Positions 41,281 to 51,098 of a DNA stretch of 64,000 nucleotides are shown piece after piece. How positions within the stretch are numbered: the first letter of the stretch is position 1; every line of letters starts with the position of its first letter. A program made the translations under genes and the position numbers. The DNA is taken from assembly GCF_027857615.1 (NCBI RefSeq), contig NZ_JAQIFT010000068.1:1-64000 (forward strand). The letters are read 5' to 3'. The notes under the pieces were generated by a model. The model searched no databases and was not told the origin of the DNA. It was given only the letters and a program-made list of their open reading frames with translations. This DNA comes from Holtiella tumoricola. Its GTDB lineage: Bacteria; Bacillota; Clostridia; Lachnospirales; Cellulosilyticaceae.

Positions 41281-42078
41281 TTAATTATTAAAACCAAACA
41301 TTCTCTTTATTTTATCAATAAAGCCATTCCCCATTTCGAGATCTAAGAAAGGTACTTCATTTCCTTCAATACGATCTGCAATGTTTCTAAAAGCTTTCCC
41401 TGCTAGTGCACTTTTATCTGCTACTGCAGGCTCACCTTTATTTGTTGTAATAACAATATGTTCATCATCTGGTACAACACCAAGAAGATCAATCGCTAAA
41501 ATTTCTACTACATCATCCATCGCCATCATATCACCACGTTTAACCATGTTCATACGTACACGATTGATAATAAGTTGTGTATTTGAGATACCGTTTGCTT
41601 CAAGTAATCCAATAATACGGTCTGCATCACGTACTGCTGATACTTCTGGAGTAGTTACAACGAGTGCACGGTCAGCACCTGCAACTGCATTCTTAAATCC
41701 TTGTTCAATCCCTGCAGGACAGTCTACAATAACATAGTCAAAGTCTTCTTTTAAACTATCACAAAGCTTTTTCATTTGCTCAGGACTTACTGCATCTTTA
41801 TCACGTGTTTGTGCTGCTGGTAATAAGAAAAGCCCTTCAAAACGCTTGTCCTTAATTAAAGCTTGTTTAATACGGCATCTACCTTCAACAACATCAACTA
41901 AATCATATACAATACGATTTTCTAGTCCCATAACAACATCTAAGTTTCTAAGACCGATATCTGCATCTAATAATACGACTTTTTTACCTAATAAATTTAA
42001 TGCAGTACCAATATTTGCTGAAGTTGTTGTTTTTCCTACACCACCTTTGCCTGATGTAACGACAATTACTTGACTCAT
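41281..42078 (-). CDS. minD: Septum site-determining ATPase MinD
   Basis: 265 residues of the ParA/MinD class with deviant Walker A Gly-Lys-Gly-Gly-Val-Gly-Lys-Thr-Thr (10-18), a Val-Asp-Cys-Pro-Ala-Gly Walker B region, and a C-terminal amphipathic membrane helix (Ile-Lys-Arg-Met-Phe-Gly-Phe). It recruits MinC to the membrane away from midcell. Encoded between minC and minE. Confidence 0.97.
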   Translation of the reverse strand: MSQVIVVTSGKGGVGKTTTSANIGTALNLLGKKVVLLDADIGLRNLDVVMGLENRIVYDLVDVVEGRCRIKQALIKDKRFEGLFLLPAAQTRDKDAVSPEQMKKLCDSLKEDFDYVIVDCPAGIEQGFKNAVAGADRALVVTTPEVSAVRDADRIIGLLEANGISNTQLIINRVRMNMVKRGDMMAMDDVVEILAIDLLGVVPDDEHIVITTNKGEPAVADKSALAGKAFRNIADRIEGNEVPFLDLEMGNGFIDKIKRMFGFNN

Positions 42079-42107
42079 ACTTATCCCCCTTATATCTTTT
42101 GTTCTAA

Positions 42108-42791
42108 TTATTCTATCATATGATTGAGTGTTTTAAAATCTATTTCTTCAACATAGATTTGATCATTATTCACATATGCAATTTGTGGCATGTGTATTTT
42201 ATTACGACTTACCACTTCATCTTCTGGCGGTTGTGCAATAACATTACGGATACCAATTTGCATAGGATGCATATTGGTGGCTAAAATAAATGGATTTTTA
42301 AACTGTTCATCAAGTCCTGCATGAACTTTGCCATTTAATGTACCCATTACAATAATATTGCCATCTGCTGTAATGACTCCACCAGGATTAATATCTCCTA
42401 TAACAACAACACTCCCCCTAAAATCGATGTGTTGTCCTGAACGAACAATTCCATAGTGATATTTGGTAAGTGAAACATTGGGTTTTTTCATTTCTTCTAA
42501 TATTGCTTTCACTTGATCATCAGATTTCGCACTTGCATTTTGCTCAAAGTCATGAATAAATGCAACATTAAGGATATTTTGATGTGCTAAGAGGCACATC
42601 AATTCATCTTGCTGCTCTTTAGAAAGCTTACGCCCTTTAAAACGCATATTAACTTTTGCACCACTAAAAAACTTCTTCGAGCTTTCTAATTTTTCAACAA
42701 AATTATTAATGACTGCCTCAAAAGGTGCAATTTCATCTAAAACAACTGTTATTCCATCTACAGAACCTTTAAATACAACAAGATTATCCAT
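42108..42791 (-). CDS. minC: Septum site-determining protein MinC
   Basis: 227 residues: an N-terminal FtsZ-interacting domain and a C-terminal beta-helix with Arg-Ser-Gly-Gln, Gly-Asp-Ile-Asn-Pro-Gly and Gly-Thr-Leu-Asn-Gly-Lys-Val-His-Ala-Gly repeats. It inhibits FtsZ polymerisation together with MinD. It follows the PBP2 gene by 15 bp. Confidence 0.94.
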   Translation of the reverse strand: MDNLVVFKGSVDGITVVLDEIAPFEAVINNFVEKLESSKKFFSGAKVNMRFKGRKLSKEQQDELMCLLAHQNILNVAFIHDFEQNASAKSDDQVKAILEEMKKPNVSLTKYHYGIVRSGQHIDFRGSVVVIGDINPGGVITADGNIIVMGTLNGKVHAGLDEQFKNPFILATNMHPMQIGIRNVIAQPPEDEVVSRNKIHMPQIAYVNNDQIYVEEIDFKTLNHMIE

Positions 42792-42806
42792 ATTCAGCCT
42801 CCCCCA

Positions 42807-45800
42807 CTATTCAACAAACATATTATCCAGTGTTGTTTTAGGTGCTTCTTTTCCTAAATTAAAGTACTCGGATAAAATGTCTTTAGTAATTTCTTGACCA
42901 TAAGTACCTTGGCCGTAAGCATTATATACCGTTGTAACAACTGCAATTTCAGGATTTTCATATGGTGCAAAGCCCACAAACCAACTGTGCTCATCATTAT
43001 TTTCTTGCGCTGTACCTGTTTTACCAGCTACAGGAACCTCAAAAGTTTTAAAAACATTTCTTGCGGAACCTAATGTACCATGTGTTACTTGATACATTCC
43101 TTCATAAACGCTTTTTAATGTAGATTCTTTAATATTAAGTTCATTATAGATACTTGGTTCAGTTGCTACATAGCCTTGATTCGTTTTAGTATGATTAATA
43201 CCATCAATAATACGTAAATTATAAACATACTCTCCATTAGCAAGTGCAGCAATATATCTTCCCATTTGAATAGGTGTAAATGCATTATCTCCTTGTCCAA
43301 TAGCTGTACGTACTGTCGTACCATCTGTCCACTCTAATCTTAAACCGGATAGTATTTCATTTGCAATATTATTGATTAAACTTGTCTTGAATTTTTTGAG
43401 CATATCTTGTTTATAAAATTCTTGACTTTCATCAAGGGTTTCTAACCGCTTCTTAAGCTCTGTAACAACTTCTGAATCTGGTGCTTGCTTGATTTGTCTA
43501 TTGTATAAAGTATTATAAGCATGTTCATAAGCATCCAATATTTCATAAATATCAATTTCGTTGATTACAGTACTAATCTGTTCATCTAAATGCTCACCTA
43601 TCATATTATTAAGTGCAATACTTAATTGGGATTTTGCCTTATTACGTAATGAGCGTTCTTTAGTATCATGCATTGTACCTTCAAGAATTTGTTCTAAATA
43701 AATTTTTGAATCTGATTGTAATGCAAGTTGCATCTGTTTATAAGCACCTTCAATTACTTTTGATAAGTCATCATCAAAAGCTTCTTGGAATACTGGCTCA
43801 AGATTACGCTTTAGTTCATACTGTGCTAAATAACTAATCTGCTCATCAACTGATTCTCCTGCAGAACTTTCAATAGGGTAGATTCCCTTTTCCATAACCT
43901 CTACAATTTCTTCAATATACTTTTTAAGTTTATCTTCATCTAACTTACGAATAGCTGAAAATTGCTCTGCAATTTGATTTTTAACCAAATTATATGGCGT
44001 AGAAATATTAGGTGGTGATTCTGCTAATTCAATACCTGTTTTTTGATCTAAACCAAGCATTTCAACATATTTAGTCAGCATATCAATGCCTCCATATGGT
44101 GCGCCACCTTTTAAACCTAATCGATATGCAAGTTCATAGAAATAGTAGTTACATGATACTTCGATTGCTTTTGATAAGTTTACGTTACCATGTCCATGTC
44201 CATTGTTTGTATAAATCCAACAACGTGGTGCAGGATTACCTGCCTTTTCAAATATCCCAGAGTCATAAATCAATGTATCTGGAGTAATAACACCTTCTTC
44301 TAATCCAGCAATAGCACTAATCATCTTAAAGGTTGACCCAGGTGCTTTTGCAGTCATTAATGCTCTATTCCATAACATGCTACGATTATCAAATAACGTA
44401 TTATAGTATCTATTAAAGTTTGTAGTCATCTCATTACTATTATAAGATGGATAACCTACTAACGCTAATACTTCTCCTGTTGCTACATCAATGACAACTG
44501 TTGATGCACTTGATGGTGTCACAGACATTTGATTTGGCTTAAGTGTCCCTTTTTCAAACTGATCAATTAACGTATACTCTGTTGTTCCATTTCTATTGGT
44601 CTTAAATGCCTGTACAACATCTTGGGATAAATCTATTGCACCTTGTTCATCAAAAACAAGTAACATATCCTTTTCAGTAAATTCTCCTGTATTTTCTTCT
44701 AATAATTGAGTAAGAAGCTGTAAAGGTGTTAGGGTTTCTTTTACAACAGCATCTAAGTTGTTATATTTACCCATAAGTTTTTGATAAATTTCATATTGAA
44801 TAGTACCTTCTTCTGCTTTCTCCAGTTTTCTCATATCAAGTTGGCTACTGTTTAGCATAGAGATGATAACTTCCTTGCTTGTTAAAGAAAAAGCTTTTGG
44901 ATTGGTTCCTTTTAATTTTTCTACAATTGCTTCACTTAAGTTCTTTTCAGTACTTTCATAAGCTACACGTTGTAAATCTAGGTCAATAGTAAGAAAAACA
45001 TCATTTCCTGGAATAGCTTCTTCTTTTTCAATGGTATGGACACGTCTTCCTACGTTATCTACTTCTACACGTTCTAGACCTTTTTGTCCACGTAGTTCGC
45101 TTTCCATTGTTTTTTCTACGCCCTCATGACCTACAATATCATCTTTGTCATAACCTTGTTCTTTCATTTCCTCATATTGAGCTTCAGTAATTGTACGTGT
45201 ATATCCAATTAAGTTTCCTAAAATCTCAGGCTCATTATAATAACGAACTGCCTCTACATCTACAATCACACCAGGAAAATCATCATGATGTTCTTCTAAG
45301 TAAGCTATCGTTTCATTTGACACGCCTTTTGCTACTTTAACTGTTTTGTACTTACTATACGCAACTTTATAAATCTCCGTACGTAGTGCAATAACCTTTC
45401 TAGCTTCTTCATCTGTCATAGTTTCATCGATATCGTATTTACCTCGTAAATACTCAATGACTTCACCAGCTGACATTTGTAATAGCTGTTGTCTATGTTC
45501 TTCGTTATTATAAGGAATGGAATACATGAATTGGTTAATCCCTGTTTTACCTTCTGTATACTCAAAAGGTGCATCTTTTGTAATAGGAATTTCATCAAGG
45601 TAAGTGTCTCCATTCTTCTCAAGCAAATTTACAACATCTAAAAGAATGCGATTGAGCTCTGACTTTTTCATCTGTACCTGTTGATCAATACTGATCACAT
45701 TATTAGGTTTATTTACCGCTAGTGGTCTGCCATAGCGGTCATAGATTAACCCTCTTGGTGCCTCAACCTGTATACTACGCTCTACACTCGCTCGTAAGTT

Positions 45801-45941
45801 ATTGGCGTATTTATCATGTTCAATAATTTGAAGCTGATAAAACTTTCCTGTTATAACAATGAATAATACACATATCCCTGCAAACAATAAAAAAAGTCTA
45901 TCTGAAAAAATGTGGAGGATACTGTTTACTTTCTTCTTCAT
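42807..45941 (-). CDS. mrdA: Penicillin-binding protein 2 (class B transpeptidase), enlarged to 1044 aa
   Basis: One N-terminal membrane helix (about 12-32), a dimerisation domain with Pro-Arg-Gly-Leu-Ile-Tyr-Asp-Arg near residue 58, and a transpeptidase domain with Ser536-Thr-Phe-Lys, Ser596-Cys-Asn and Lys974-Thr-Gly. PBP2/MrdA proteins are usually 600-700 residues. Two extra segments account for the size: about 330-480 before the catalytic domain, and about 655-870, Glu/Lys/Leu-rich and probably coiled coil, between the Ser-Cys-Asn and Lys-Thr-Gly motifs. It cross-links side-wall peptidoglycan with RodA and MreBCD. Confidence 0.92.
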   Translation of the reverse strand: MKKKVNSILHIFSDRLFLLFAGICVLFIVITGKFYQLQIIEHDKYANNLRASVERSIQVEAPRGLIYDRYGRPLAVNKPNNVISIDQQVQMKKSELNRILLDVVNLLEKNGDTYLDEIPITKDAPFEYTEGKTGINQFMYSIPYNNEEHRQQLLQMSAGEVIEYLRGKYDIDETMTDEEARKVIALRTEIYKVAYSKYKTVKVAKGVSNETIAYLEEHHDDFPGVIVDVEAVRYYNEPEILGNLIGYTRTITEAQYEEMKEQGYDKDDIVGHEGVEKTMESELRGQKGLERVEVDNVGRRVHTIEKEEAIPGNDVFLTIDLDLQRVAYESTEKNLSEAIVEKLKGTNPKAFSLTSKEVIISMLNSSQLDMRKLEKAEEGTIQYEIYQKLMGKYNNLDAVVKETLTPLQLLTQLLEENTGEFTEKDMLLVFDEQGAIDLSQDVVQAFKTNRNGTTEYTLIDQFEKGTLKPNQMSVTPSSASTVVIDVATGEVLALVGYPSYNSNEMTTNFNRYYNTLFDNRSMLWNRALMTAKAPGSTFKMISAIAGLEEGVITPDTLIYDSGIFEKAGNPAPRCWIYTNNGHGHGNVNLSKAIEVSCNYYFYELAYRLGLKGGAPYGGIDMLTKYVEMLGLDQKTGIELAESPPNISTPYNLVKNQIAEQFSAIRKLDEDKLKKYIEEIVEVMEKGIYPIESSAGESVDEQISYLAQYELKRNLEPVFQEAFDDDLSKVIEGAYKQMQLALQSDSKIYLEQILEGTMHDTKERSLRNKAKSQLSIALNNMIGEHLDEQISTVINEIDIYEILDAYEHAYNTLYNRQIKQAPDSEVVTELKKRLETLDESQEFYKQDMLKKFKTSLINNIANEILSGLRLEWTDGTTVRTAIGQGDNAFTPIQMGRYIAALANGEYVYNLRIIDGINHTKTNQGYVATEPSIYNELNIKESTLKSVYEGMYQVTHGTLGSARNVFKTFEVPVAGKTGTAQENNDEHSWFVGFAPYENPEIAVVTTVYNAYGQGTYGQEITKDILSEYFNLGKEAPKTTLDNMFVE

Positions 45942-45954
45942 GTCACCCTCCTAA

Positions 45955-46464
45955 TTAAAATATATTCCTTGTTTTCTTTTCTCTTATTTCAAGTTTTTCA
46001 TTAATTAAATAAATCAGTTGATAAAAGACTAGAGATAAAGTAACGGTATAAATCACTTCTGGAATAGCAAGTGTCTTAAGGAAAAAGAAAAGATTGACCT
46101 TTCCCCTCATGATATAGATGAGAACTGATACAAGGCTTACAAAGAAGCTGCTAAAAAGTGTACAAAAAAATGGCATAATAAAATTTTCTCGATAAAAATT
46201 CTTATTAAACTTGCCACAAATATAACCTACTAGAAAGTAAGGAATGGCTTGTTGACCTAAAAACATACCAAATGTTACATCATAAAGGAGACCAGCACCT
46301 GCCCCAATAATAGCTCCTTCTTTACTTCCTCTAAGAAGTGCAAAGGAGACAATAATCATAACCATAAAGTTAGGTGCTACTGCTCCAATACGAATGGTAT
46401 CAAAAAGTGTCATTTCTAAAATATGTGTTAGAATGAGTAACATTCCAATTACGACTATTCGCAT
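45955..46464 (-). CDS. mreD: Rod shape-determining protein MreD
   Basis: 169 residues, about five membrane helices, with the family features Ala-Pro-Asn-Phe-Met and Gly-Ala-Gly-Ala-Gly-Leu-Leu-Tyr-Asp. It bridges MreC and the wall-synthesis enzymes. Between mreC and PBP2. Confidence 0.92.
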   Translation of the reverse strand: MRIVVIGMLLILTHILEMTLFDTIRIGAVAPNFMVMIIVSFALLRGSKEGAIIGAGAGLLYDVTFGMFLGQQAIPYFLVGYICGKFNKNFYRENFIMPFFCTLFSSFFVSLVSVLIYIMRGKVNLFFFLKTLAIPEVIYTVTLSLVFYQLIYLINEKLEIREKKTRNIF

Positions 46465-46475
46465 TTGTCTACCCT

Positions 46476-47309
46476 CTATTCTTCATCATCTGTAGAAATA
46501 ATGAGTACACTTTCTAAATGCTTGAAGTCTACAAAAGGTTTAATGTAGGCATATTGGGTCAATCCATTTTTACCTGTTGTCACTTCTTCCACTGTTCCAA
46601 TAGGAATACCTGGTGGATAAATATCACTTAGATGAGACGTTATAATTTGGTCTCCTTTTACAACCTCAGATTCTACATCTATTTCTAACTTGCATAAGCC
46701 ATCATTACCAAGTTCAACATCACCTCTTAGTATGCCTGTATCCCCTGTTCTTACGACTTTTACACTAATGGAACTTCTATCATCGATAATGGAAAGAGCA
46801 ACTGAAGTAAGTGGATTTACTTTCGTTACATGCCCAACTAGTCCACCATCTGCTAAAAGTACATCATCTTCTTTAATATTTTGTATAAGCCCTTTATCAA
46901 TATTAAAGGACTTATACCAATTACTTGTATCTTTGGCGATTACATTTGCGCCAAGTGTTGGATATTCTTCATATCGTTGCTTTAATGAAAGAAGTTCTTT
47001 AAGACTTTCATTTTCACCTTTATACTGAGTAAGCATTGTATTTTGGTAAACAAGACGATCATTTTGCAACTTAAGTTCTTCATTTTCCTTAATAAGGTTT
47101 TCAACATTTACAAAATAATCGCCAACTTCTTTCACTTGATTTGATATAAAATGAATACCTTGTTTAAATGGGTACGTTACAACGTCTGCTATACTGCTCA
47201 ATATAGAGATATTATATTTAACACCTAATACTACAGTGACAGAGAGAGCCGCTACAACACTTATACCCACTATAATCATTTTCTTTTTAGCTTTTTGAGA
47301 TAATTTCAA
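46476..47309 (-). CDS. mreC: Rod shape-determining protein MreC
   Basis: 277 residues: short basic cytosolic tail, one membrane helix (about 13-30), a coiled coil (about 60-100) and the extracytoplasmic beta-barrel domain with Gly-Leu-Val-Gly-His-Val and Gly-Ile-Pro-Ile-Gly. It links MreB to PBP2 and RodA. Confidence 0.94.
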   Translation of the reverse strand: MKLSQKAKKKMIIVGISVVAALSVTVVLGVKYNISILSSIADVVTYPFKQGIHFISNQVKEVGDYFVNVENLIKENEELKLQNDRLVYQNTMLTQYKGENESLKELLSLKQRYEEYPTLGANVIAKDTSNWYKSFNIDKGLIQNIKEDDVLLADGGLVGHVTKVNPLTSVALSIIDDRSSISVKVVRTGDTGILRGDVELGNDGLCKLEIDVESEVVKGDQIITSHLSDIYPPGIPIGTVEEVTTGKNGLTQYAYIKPFVDFKHLESVLIISTDDEE

Positions 47310-47326
47310 GGCCCCTCTCTCCTTGT

Positions 47327-48337
47327 CTATTTATCGTCGGCAAATAGTCCTGCCCACTTTTCAATATTTTCAAGCGCTAAGCCAGTACCTTGCGCTACAC
47401 AGTCTAATGGATTTTCCGCAATATTAACAGGCATACCTGTTTCTAAACTGATTAGTGTATCTAAACCTGTAAGAAGTGCACCACCACCTGTAAGCATAAT
47501 ACCACTTTCCATAATATCTGCTGATAATTCTGGTGGTGTTTTTTCTAAAGTAAACTTAATTGCTTCTACAATGGCATTAACAGGCTCTTTAATTGCCTCT
47601 GTTACCTCTTGAGAAGTGATTGTTAAGATTTTTGGAAGTCCTGTTACAAGGTCACGACCTCTAATTTCCATTGTATTGTTTTCACCTGTTGGATAAGCTG
47701 CACCAATTGTAAGTTTAATTTGTTCTGCTGTACGTTCACCTATCATAAGGTTATATTCTTTTTTAATGTAAGATACAATATATTCATCAAATTCATCTCC
47801 TGCAATACGAAGAGATTTACTTGCTACAATACCACCTAATGAAATAACTGCAACGTCAGTTGTACCACCACCGATGTCTACAACCATATTACCTGTTGGC
47901 TCTCCTACTCTAAGATTAGCCCCAATTGCAGCAGCCATTGGTTCTTCCATAATAAGTGCTTGTTTTGCACCTGCTTTAATTGTTGCTTCCTCTACTGCAC
48001 GTTTTTCAACTGATGTAACACCTGATGGTACACAGATAATCACACGTGGTTTTGGTGAAAATAATGATTGCTTGTAAGCTTTACCAATAAAGTAACGAAT
48101 CATTGCTTCTGTTGTTCCAAAGTCTGCAATAACCCCATCTCTAAGTGGACGAATTGCTACAATGTTACCTGGTGTTCTACCGATCATTTTTTTAGCTTCA
48201 TCACCTACAGCTAAAATTTGGTTTGTTTTTTCTTTTATTGCTACTACTGAAGGTTCGTTGACTACGATACCTTTACCTTTTACAAATACAAGTGTATTTG
48301 CTGTACCTAAGTCAATTCCCATATCTCTTCCGAACAT
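47327..48337 (-). CDS. mreB: Actin-like cytoskeletal protein MreB
   Basis: 336 residues with actin-fold signatures Gly-Ile-Asp-Leu-Gly-Thr-Ala-Asn-Thr (phosphate 1), Val-Val-Asp-Ile-Gly-Gly-Gly-Thr-Thr (phosphate 2) and Leu-Thr-Gly-Gly-Gly-Ala-Leu-Leu (adenosine). It directs lateral wall synthesis. First gene of the mreBCD-PBP2-minCDE-rodA string; its start has AGGAGGAA upstream. Confidence 0.97.
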   Translation of the reverse strand: MFGRDMGIDLGTANTLVFVKGKGIVVNEPSVVAIKEKTNQILAVGDEAKKMIGRTPGNIVAIRPLRDGVIADFGTTEAMIRYFIGKAYKQSLFSPKPRVIICVPSGVTSVEKRAVEEATIKAGAKQALIMEEPMAAAIGANLRVGEPTGNMVVDIGGGTTDVAVISLGGIVASKSLRIAGDEFDEYIVSYIKKEYNLMIGERTAEQIKLTIGAAYPTGENNTMEIRGRDLVTGLPKILTITSQEVTEAIKEPVNAIVEAIKFTLEKTPPELSADIMESGIMLTGGGALLTGLDTLISLETGMPVNIAENPLDCVAQGTGLALENIEKWAGLFADDK

Positions 48338-48448
48338 AATTAGTTCCTCCTACCATGTCAATTTCATCTTCTGATCCTATTTGAATTCAATTAATTCATC
48401 TAATTTATTCATCATCCTATAGAATTTGCATAAAATCCCACTGTTAAC

Positions 48449-48477
48449 ATGATACAGTCTTTTTCGTTGTTTTTCAA
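48449..48477 (-). promoter_or_regulatory. Sigma-A-type promoter for the mre-min gene string
   Basis: TTGAAA (48477-48472) and TATCAT (48454-48449) on the minus strand, 17-bp spacer, about 110 bp before mreB. The intervening leader shows no strong hairpin. Confidence 0.65.
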
Positions 48478-48507
48478 CATAAAAACTGCATTTACTTTAT
48501 AAATATT

Positions 48508-49191
48508 TTAGAGATAGCCCTGCTCTTTAAAACTAATAAATAAGCCATCTCCAATAATAATGTGATCTAGCAACCCTATTCCTAACATTTCTCCAGAAGA
48601 TTTTAACTTATTTGTAATTTGAATGTCTTCTCTACTTGGTGTTGGATCACCACTCGGATGGTTATGCAAAGCTATGATACTATATGCAGATTTTAAAATA
48701 GCACCTTTAAATACTTCTCTTGGATGAACAATTGAAGCATTTAAACTTCCTTTAGATATCGCTTCATACCCCAAACACTTACATTTGGTATCTAAATAGA
48801 CAACTAAAAATTGCTCTATCTTTTTATGCCTTAAGTCTTCCATAAAATAATTGGCTACATCTTTTGGTGATTGCCACTTCATTTTATGGCTATACGTTGT
48901 TTGTGATAGTCTTTTACTCATTTCTAATAAAGTTAAAATCTGGATTGCTTTAACTTTTCCTATACCTTTAATACACATTAAACGTTCTAGATTATTTTCA
49001 TAAAGTCTAAGCAAGTTAGTACGTCCTTTTTCATCGACTAACAGCTCTCGAGCTATATCCATACTGCTTTTTGTTTGAGTACCTGTACGTATAAGAATAG
49101 TCAAAAGTTCTAGATCACTTAAGCTTTGCTCGCCATATTTCAAAAATTTTTCATATGGTCTTTCTTCTAATGGAAAATCTTCAATCTTCAT
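48508..49191 (-). CDS. radC: RadC family JAB1/MPN+ protein
   Basis: 227 residues: an N-terminal helix-hairpin-helix region and a C-terminal metalloprotease-like fold with His-Asn-His-Pro-Ser-Gly-Asp-Pro-Thr-Pro-Ser-Arg-Glu-Asp. The old DNA-repair role is not supported by later work, and the substrate is unknown. It lies between maf and mreB as in B. subtilis. Confidence 0.93.
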   Translation of the reverse strand: MKIEDFPLEERPYEKFLKYGEQSLSDLELLTILIRTGTQTKSSMDIARELLVDEKGRTNLLRLYENNLERLMCIKGIGKVKAIQILTLLEMSKRLSQTTYSHKMKWQSPKDVANYFMEDLRHKKIEQFLVVYLDTKCKCLGYEAISKGSLNASIVHPREVFKGAILKSAYSIIALHNHPSGDPTPSREDIQITNKLKSSGEMLGIGLLDHIIIGDGLFISFKEQGYL

Positions 49192-49284
49192 AATGGTAAC
49201 TCCTTTTATAACCTATTAAATGATTACCGATTATTTTCAGATTTATACTAATTTTTAAGATTTTATTTCAGAAGACCTTACTTT

Positions 49285-49860
49285 TTATAGGTTAATAATA
49301 CCTTGACTTCTTAATATTTTATACACTGTAGATATAGGCAAGCCAACTATATTAAAATAATCACCTTCTATTTTTTCTATAAAGTTACTTGCATATCCTT
49401 GTATACCATATGCACCCGCTTTGTCAAGTGGTTCACCTGTTGCTATATACCAATTCATTTCAGCTTCTTCGATATTTCGCATATAGACACTACTACACAC
49501 TGCACACTGAATATGAATATTTTTGTTGATGTGATAAAGACTTATTCCAGTATAGACCTCATGCTTGTCACCGCTAAGAGCAGCAAGCATCTCTTTAGCA
49601 TTTGAGGCATCTTTAGGTTTTCCTAATATCTTATTTTGATATACAACAACTGTATCACATCCAAGTACCCATTCTTCTTTAAAACTTTCGGCTACTGCAT
49701 ATGCTTTTTTACTCGCTAAAGTCTTAACATTTTCTTCAGGTGTTAAACGGGCATCTATACTTTCTTCTACTTCTTTTGTTTCTATTTTAAAATCAACAGG
49801 AATAAGTCCCATTAATTCCTTTCTTCTCGGCGATGAAGAAGCTAAAATCAATTTACACAT
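49285..49860 (-). CDS. maf: Maf family nucleoside triphosphate pyrophosphatase
   Basis: 191 residues starting Met-Cys-Lys-Leu-Ile-Leu-Ala-Ser-Ser-Ser-Pro-Arg-Arg, with Gly-Cys-Asp-Thr-Val-Val and a late Ile-Val-Gly-Leu-Pro. It hydrolyses dTTP/UTP and modified nucleotides. I set the start at ATG 49860, after AAGGAGAG; the longer TTG frame (49878) would overlap the upstream gene. Confidence 0.94.
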   Translation of the reverse strand: MCKLILASSSPRRKELMGLIPVDFKIETKEVEESIDARLTPEENVKTLASKKAYAVAESFKEEWVLGCDTVVVYQNKILGKPKDASNAKEMLAALSGDKHEVYTGISLYHINKNIHIQCAVCSSVYMRNIEEAEMNWYIATGEPLDKAGAYGIQGYASNFIEKIEGDYFNIVGLPISTVYKILRSQGIINL

Positions 49861-49874
49861 ATGACTCTCCTTAA

Positions 49875-50126
49875 TCAAATCTTTTTATAAATAACTATAC
49901 CACCAATCATTCCTAACACACCTGCTAAGCTGATTTTAATTTGCACTTTAATAACTGCTGCTAAAATACCAAAATCCACACTAACAGGTTGCTCTAAGCC
50001 AAATACTTGACTATAGTTAAGGAAATCTAAAAACGGAACTCTTGCACATAAATCTCCTATAAAATACCCCACTGTTAACCCTGCTAACATACAAAGTAAT
50101 AAAACCCAAAAGCTTTTTGTTTTCAT
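49875..50126 (-). CDS. DUF4321 membrane protein, 83 aa
   Basis: A small protein with two hydrophobic helices (about 5-25 and 60-80) around a Phe/Leu-rich loop. It resembles the DUF4321 family found in Clostridia next to maf and radC. Function unknown; the constant location beside the cell-shape cluster suggests an envelope role. Confidence 0.8.
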   Translation of the reverse strand: MKTKSFWVLLLCMLAGLTVGYFIGDLCARVPFLDFLNYSQVFGLEQPVSVDFGILAAVIKVQIKISLAGVLGMIGGIVIYKKI

Positions 50127-50242
50127 TTAGTGCCCCCCTCACTTTTATCTTTTGTTCATTCAAAAATCTTCTTTATTGTACCATATTTTAATTCTTATAC
50201 ATAGGTACTAAAAATAAGATTCTAGAAGATTATCTACAATAA

Positions 50243-50274
50243 AAAAGAGATTGTTTAAACAAACAATCTCTTTT
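50243..50274 (-). terminator. Terminator of the rnf operon
   Basis: Perfect 14-bp arms (50243-50256, 50261-50274) and a 4-base loop, just after rnfB; the minus strand runs into T-rich sequence. Confidence 0.88.
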
Positions 50275-50283
50275 GACTTAACA

Positions 50284-51084
50284 TTATAAATTATGAACAA
50301 CTAATGCATGTGTTGGACATTTACTTACACATTTTCCACATCCAATACATAAGTCTGCATCAATGGTTGCAAGTGCATTTTCAAGTTTGATGGCGCCTAC
50401 TTCACATTGTTTAAGACAAAGTCCACAACCAATACAACCTACCTCACATACAGTCTTTACATTCTTCCCTTTATCATGAGACATACATTTGACTTGATAC
50501 TTTGTTTCGCTCTGACCTATGTATATAAGATGTCTTGGGCAAGCTGCAACACATGCACTACATGCTTTACATTTTGCCTCATCCACAGTTGCTAAGCCAT
50601 TTTCTATAGTAAGTGCATCAAAAGGACATGCCTTTACACAACTTCCAAATCCTAGACAACCATATGCACAACCTTTTGGTCCATTGCCTACTAAATGTGC
50701 ATCTTCACAACTTTCAATACCTTCATAGTTATATTTAAGCTTAGCTTTATCCATTGTGCCTTGGCATCTTACAATGGCAACTTGTTTTGCACCAACTTCA
50801 TTTGTAGCTCCCATAATTTCTGCAATAGCAGCTTTTTGTTCATCACTACTTACAGGGCAACCATTTGTTTTTGCTTCTCCATTTGCAACTGCTTTAGAAA
50901 AAGCGTCACAACCTGCAAAGCCACAACCACCACAGTTAGCCCCTGGAAGTTGATCACGTATTGCACTTACACGTTCATCTACTGGTACTGCAAATTTCTT
51001 CGAAGCAATACCAAGTCCTACACCAAATAATAATCCCATACTTCCTATTGCAAGAATAGGATTGACTATTTCCATGATATTCAT
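50284..51084 (-). CDS. rnfB: Rnf complex iron-sulfur subunit RnfB
   Basis: 266 residues: one N-terminal membrane helix, a 4Fe-4S domain Cys-Gly-Gly-Cys-Gly-Phe-Ala-Gly-Cys, then four ferredoxin-type Cys clusters. RnfB accepts electrons from reduced ferredoxin and passes them into the complex. Last gene of the rnfCDGEAB operon. Confidence 0.96.
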   Translation of the reverse strand: MNIMEIVNPILAIGSMGLLFGVGLGIASKKFAVPVDERVSAIRDQLPGANCGGCGFAGCDAFSKAVANGEAKTNGCPVSSDEQKAAIAEIMGATNEVGAKQVAIVRCQGTMDKAKLKYNYEGIESCEDAHLVGNGPKGCAYGCLGFGSCVKACPFDALTIENGLATVDEAKCKACSACVAACPRHLIYIGQSETKYQVKCMSHDKGKNVKTVCEVGCIGCGLCLKQCEVGAIKLENALATIDADLCIGCGKCVSKCPTHALVVHNL

Positions 51085-51098
51085 CTTGTTTCCCCCTT

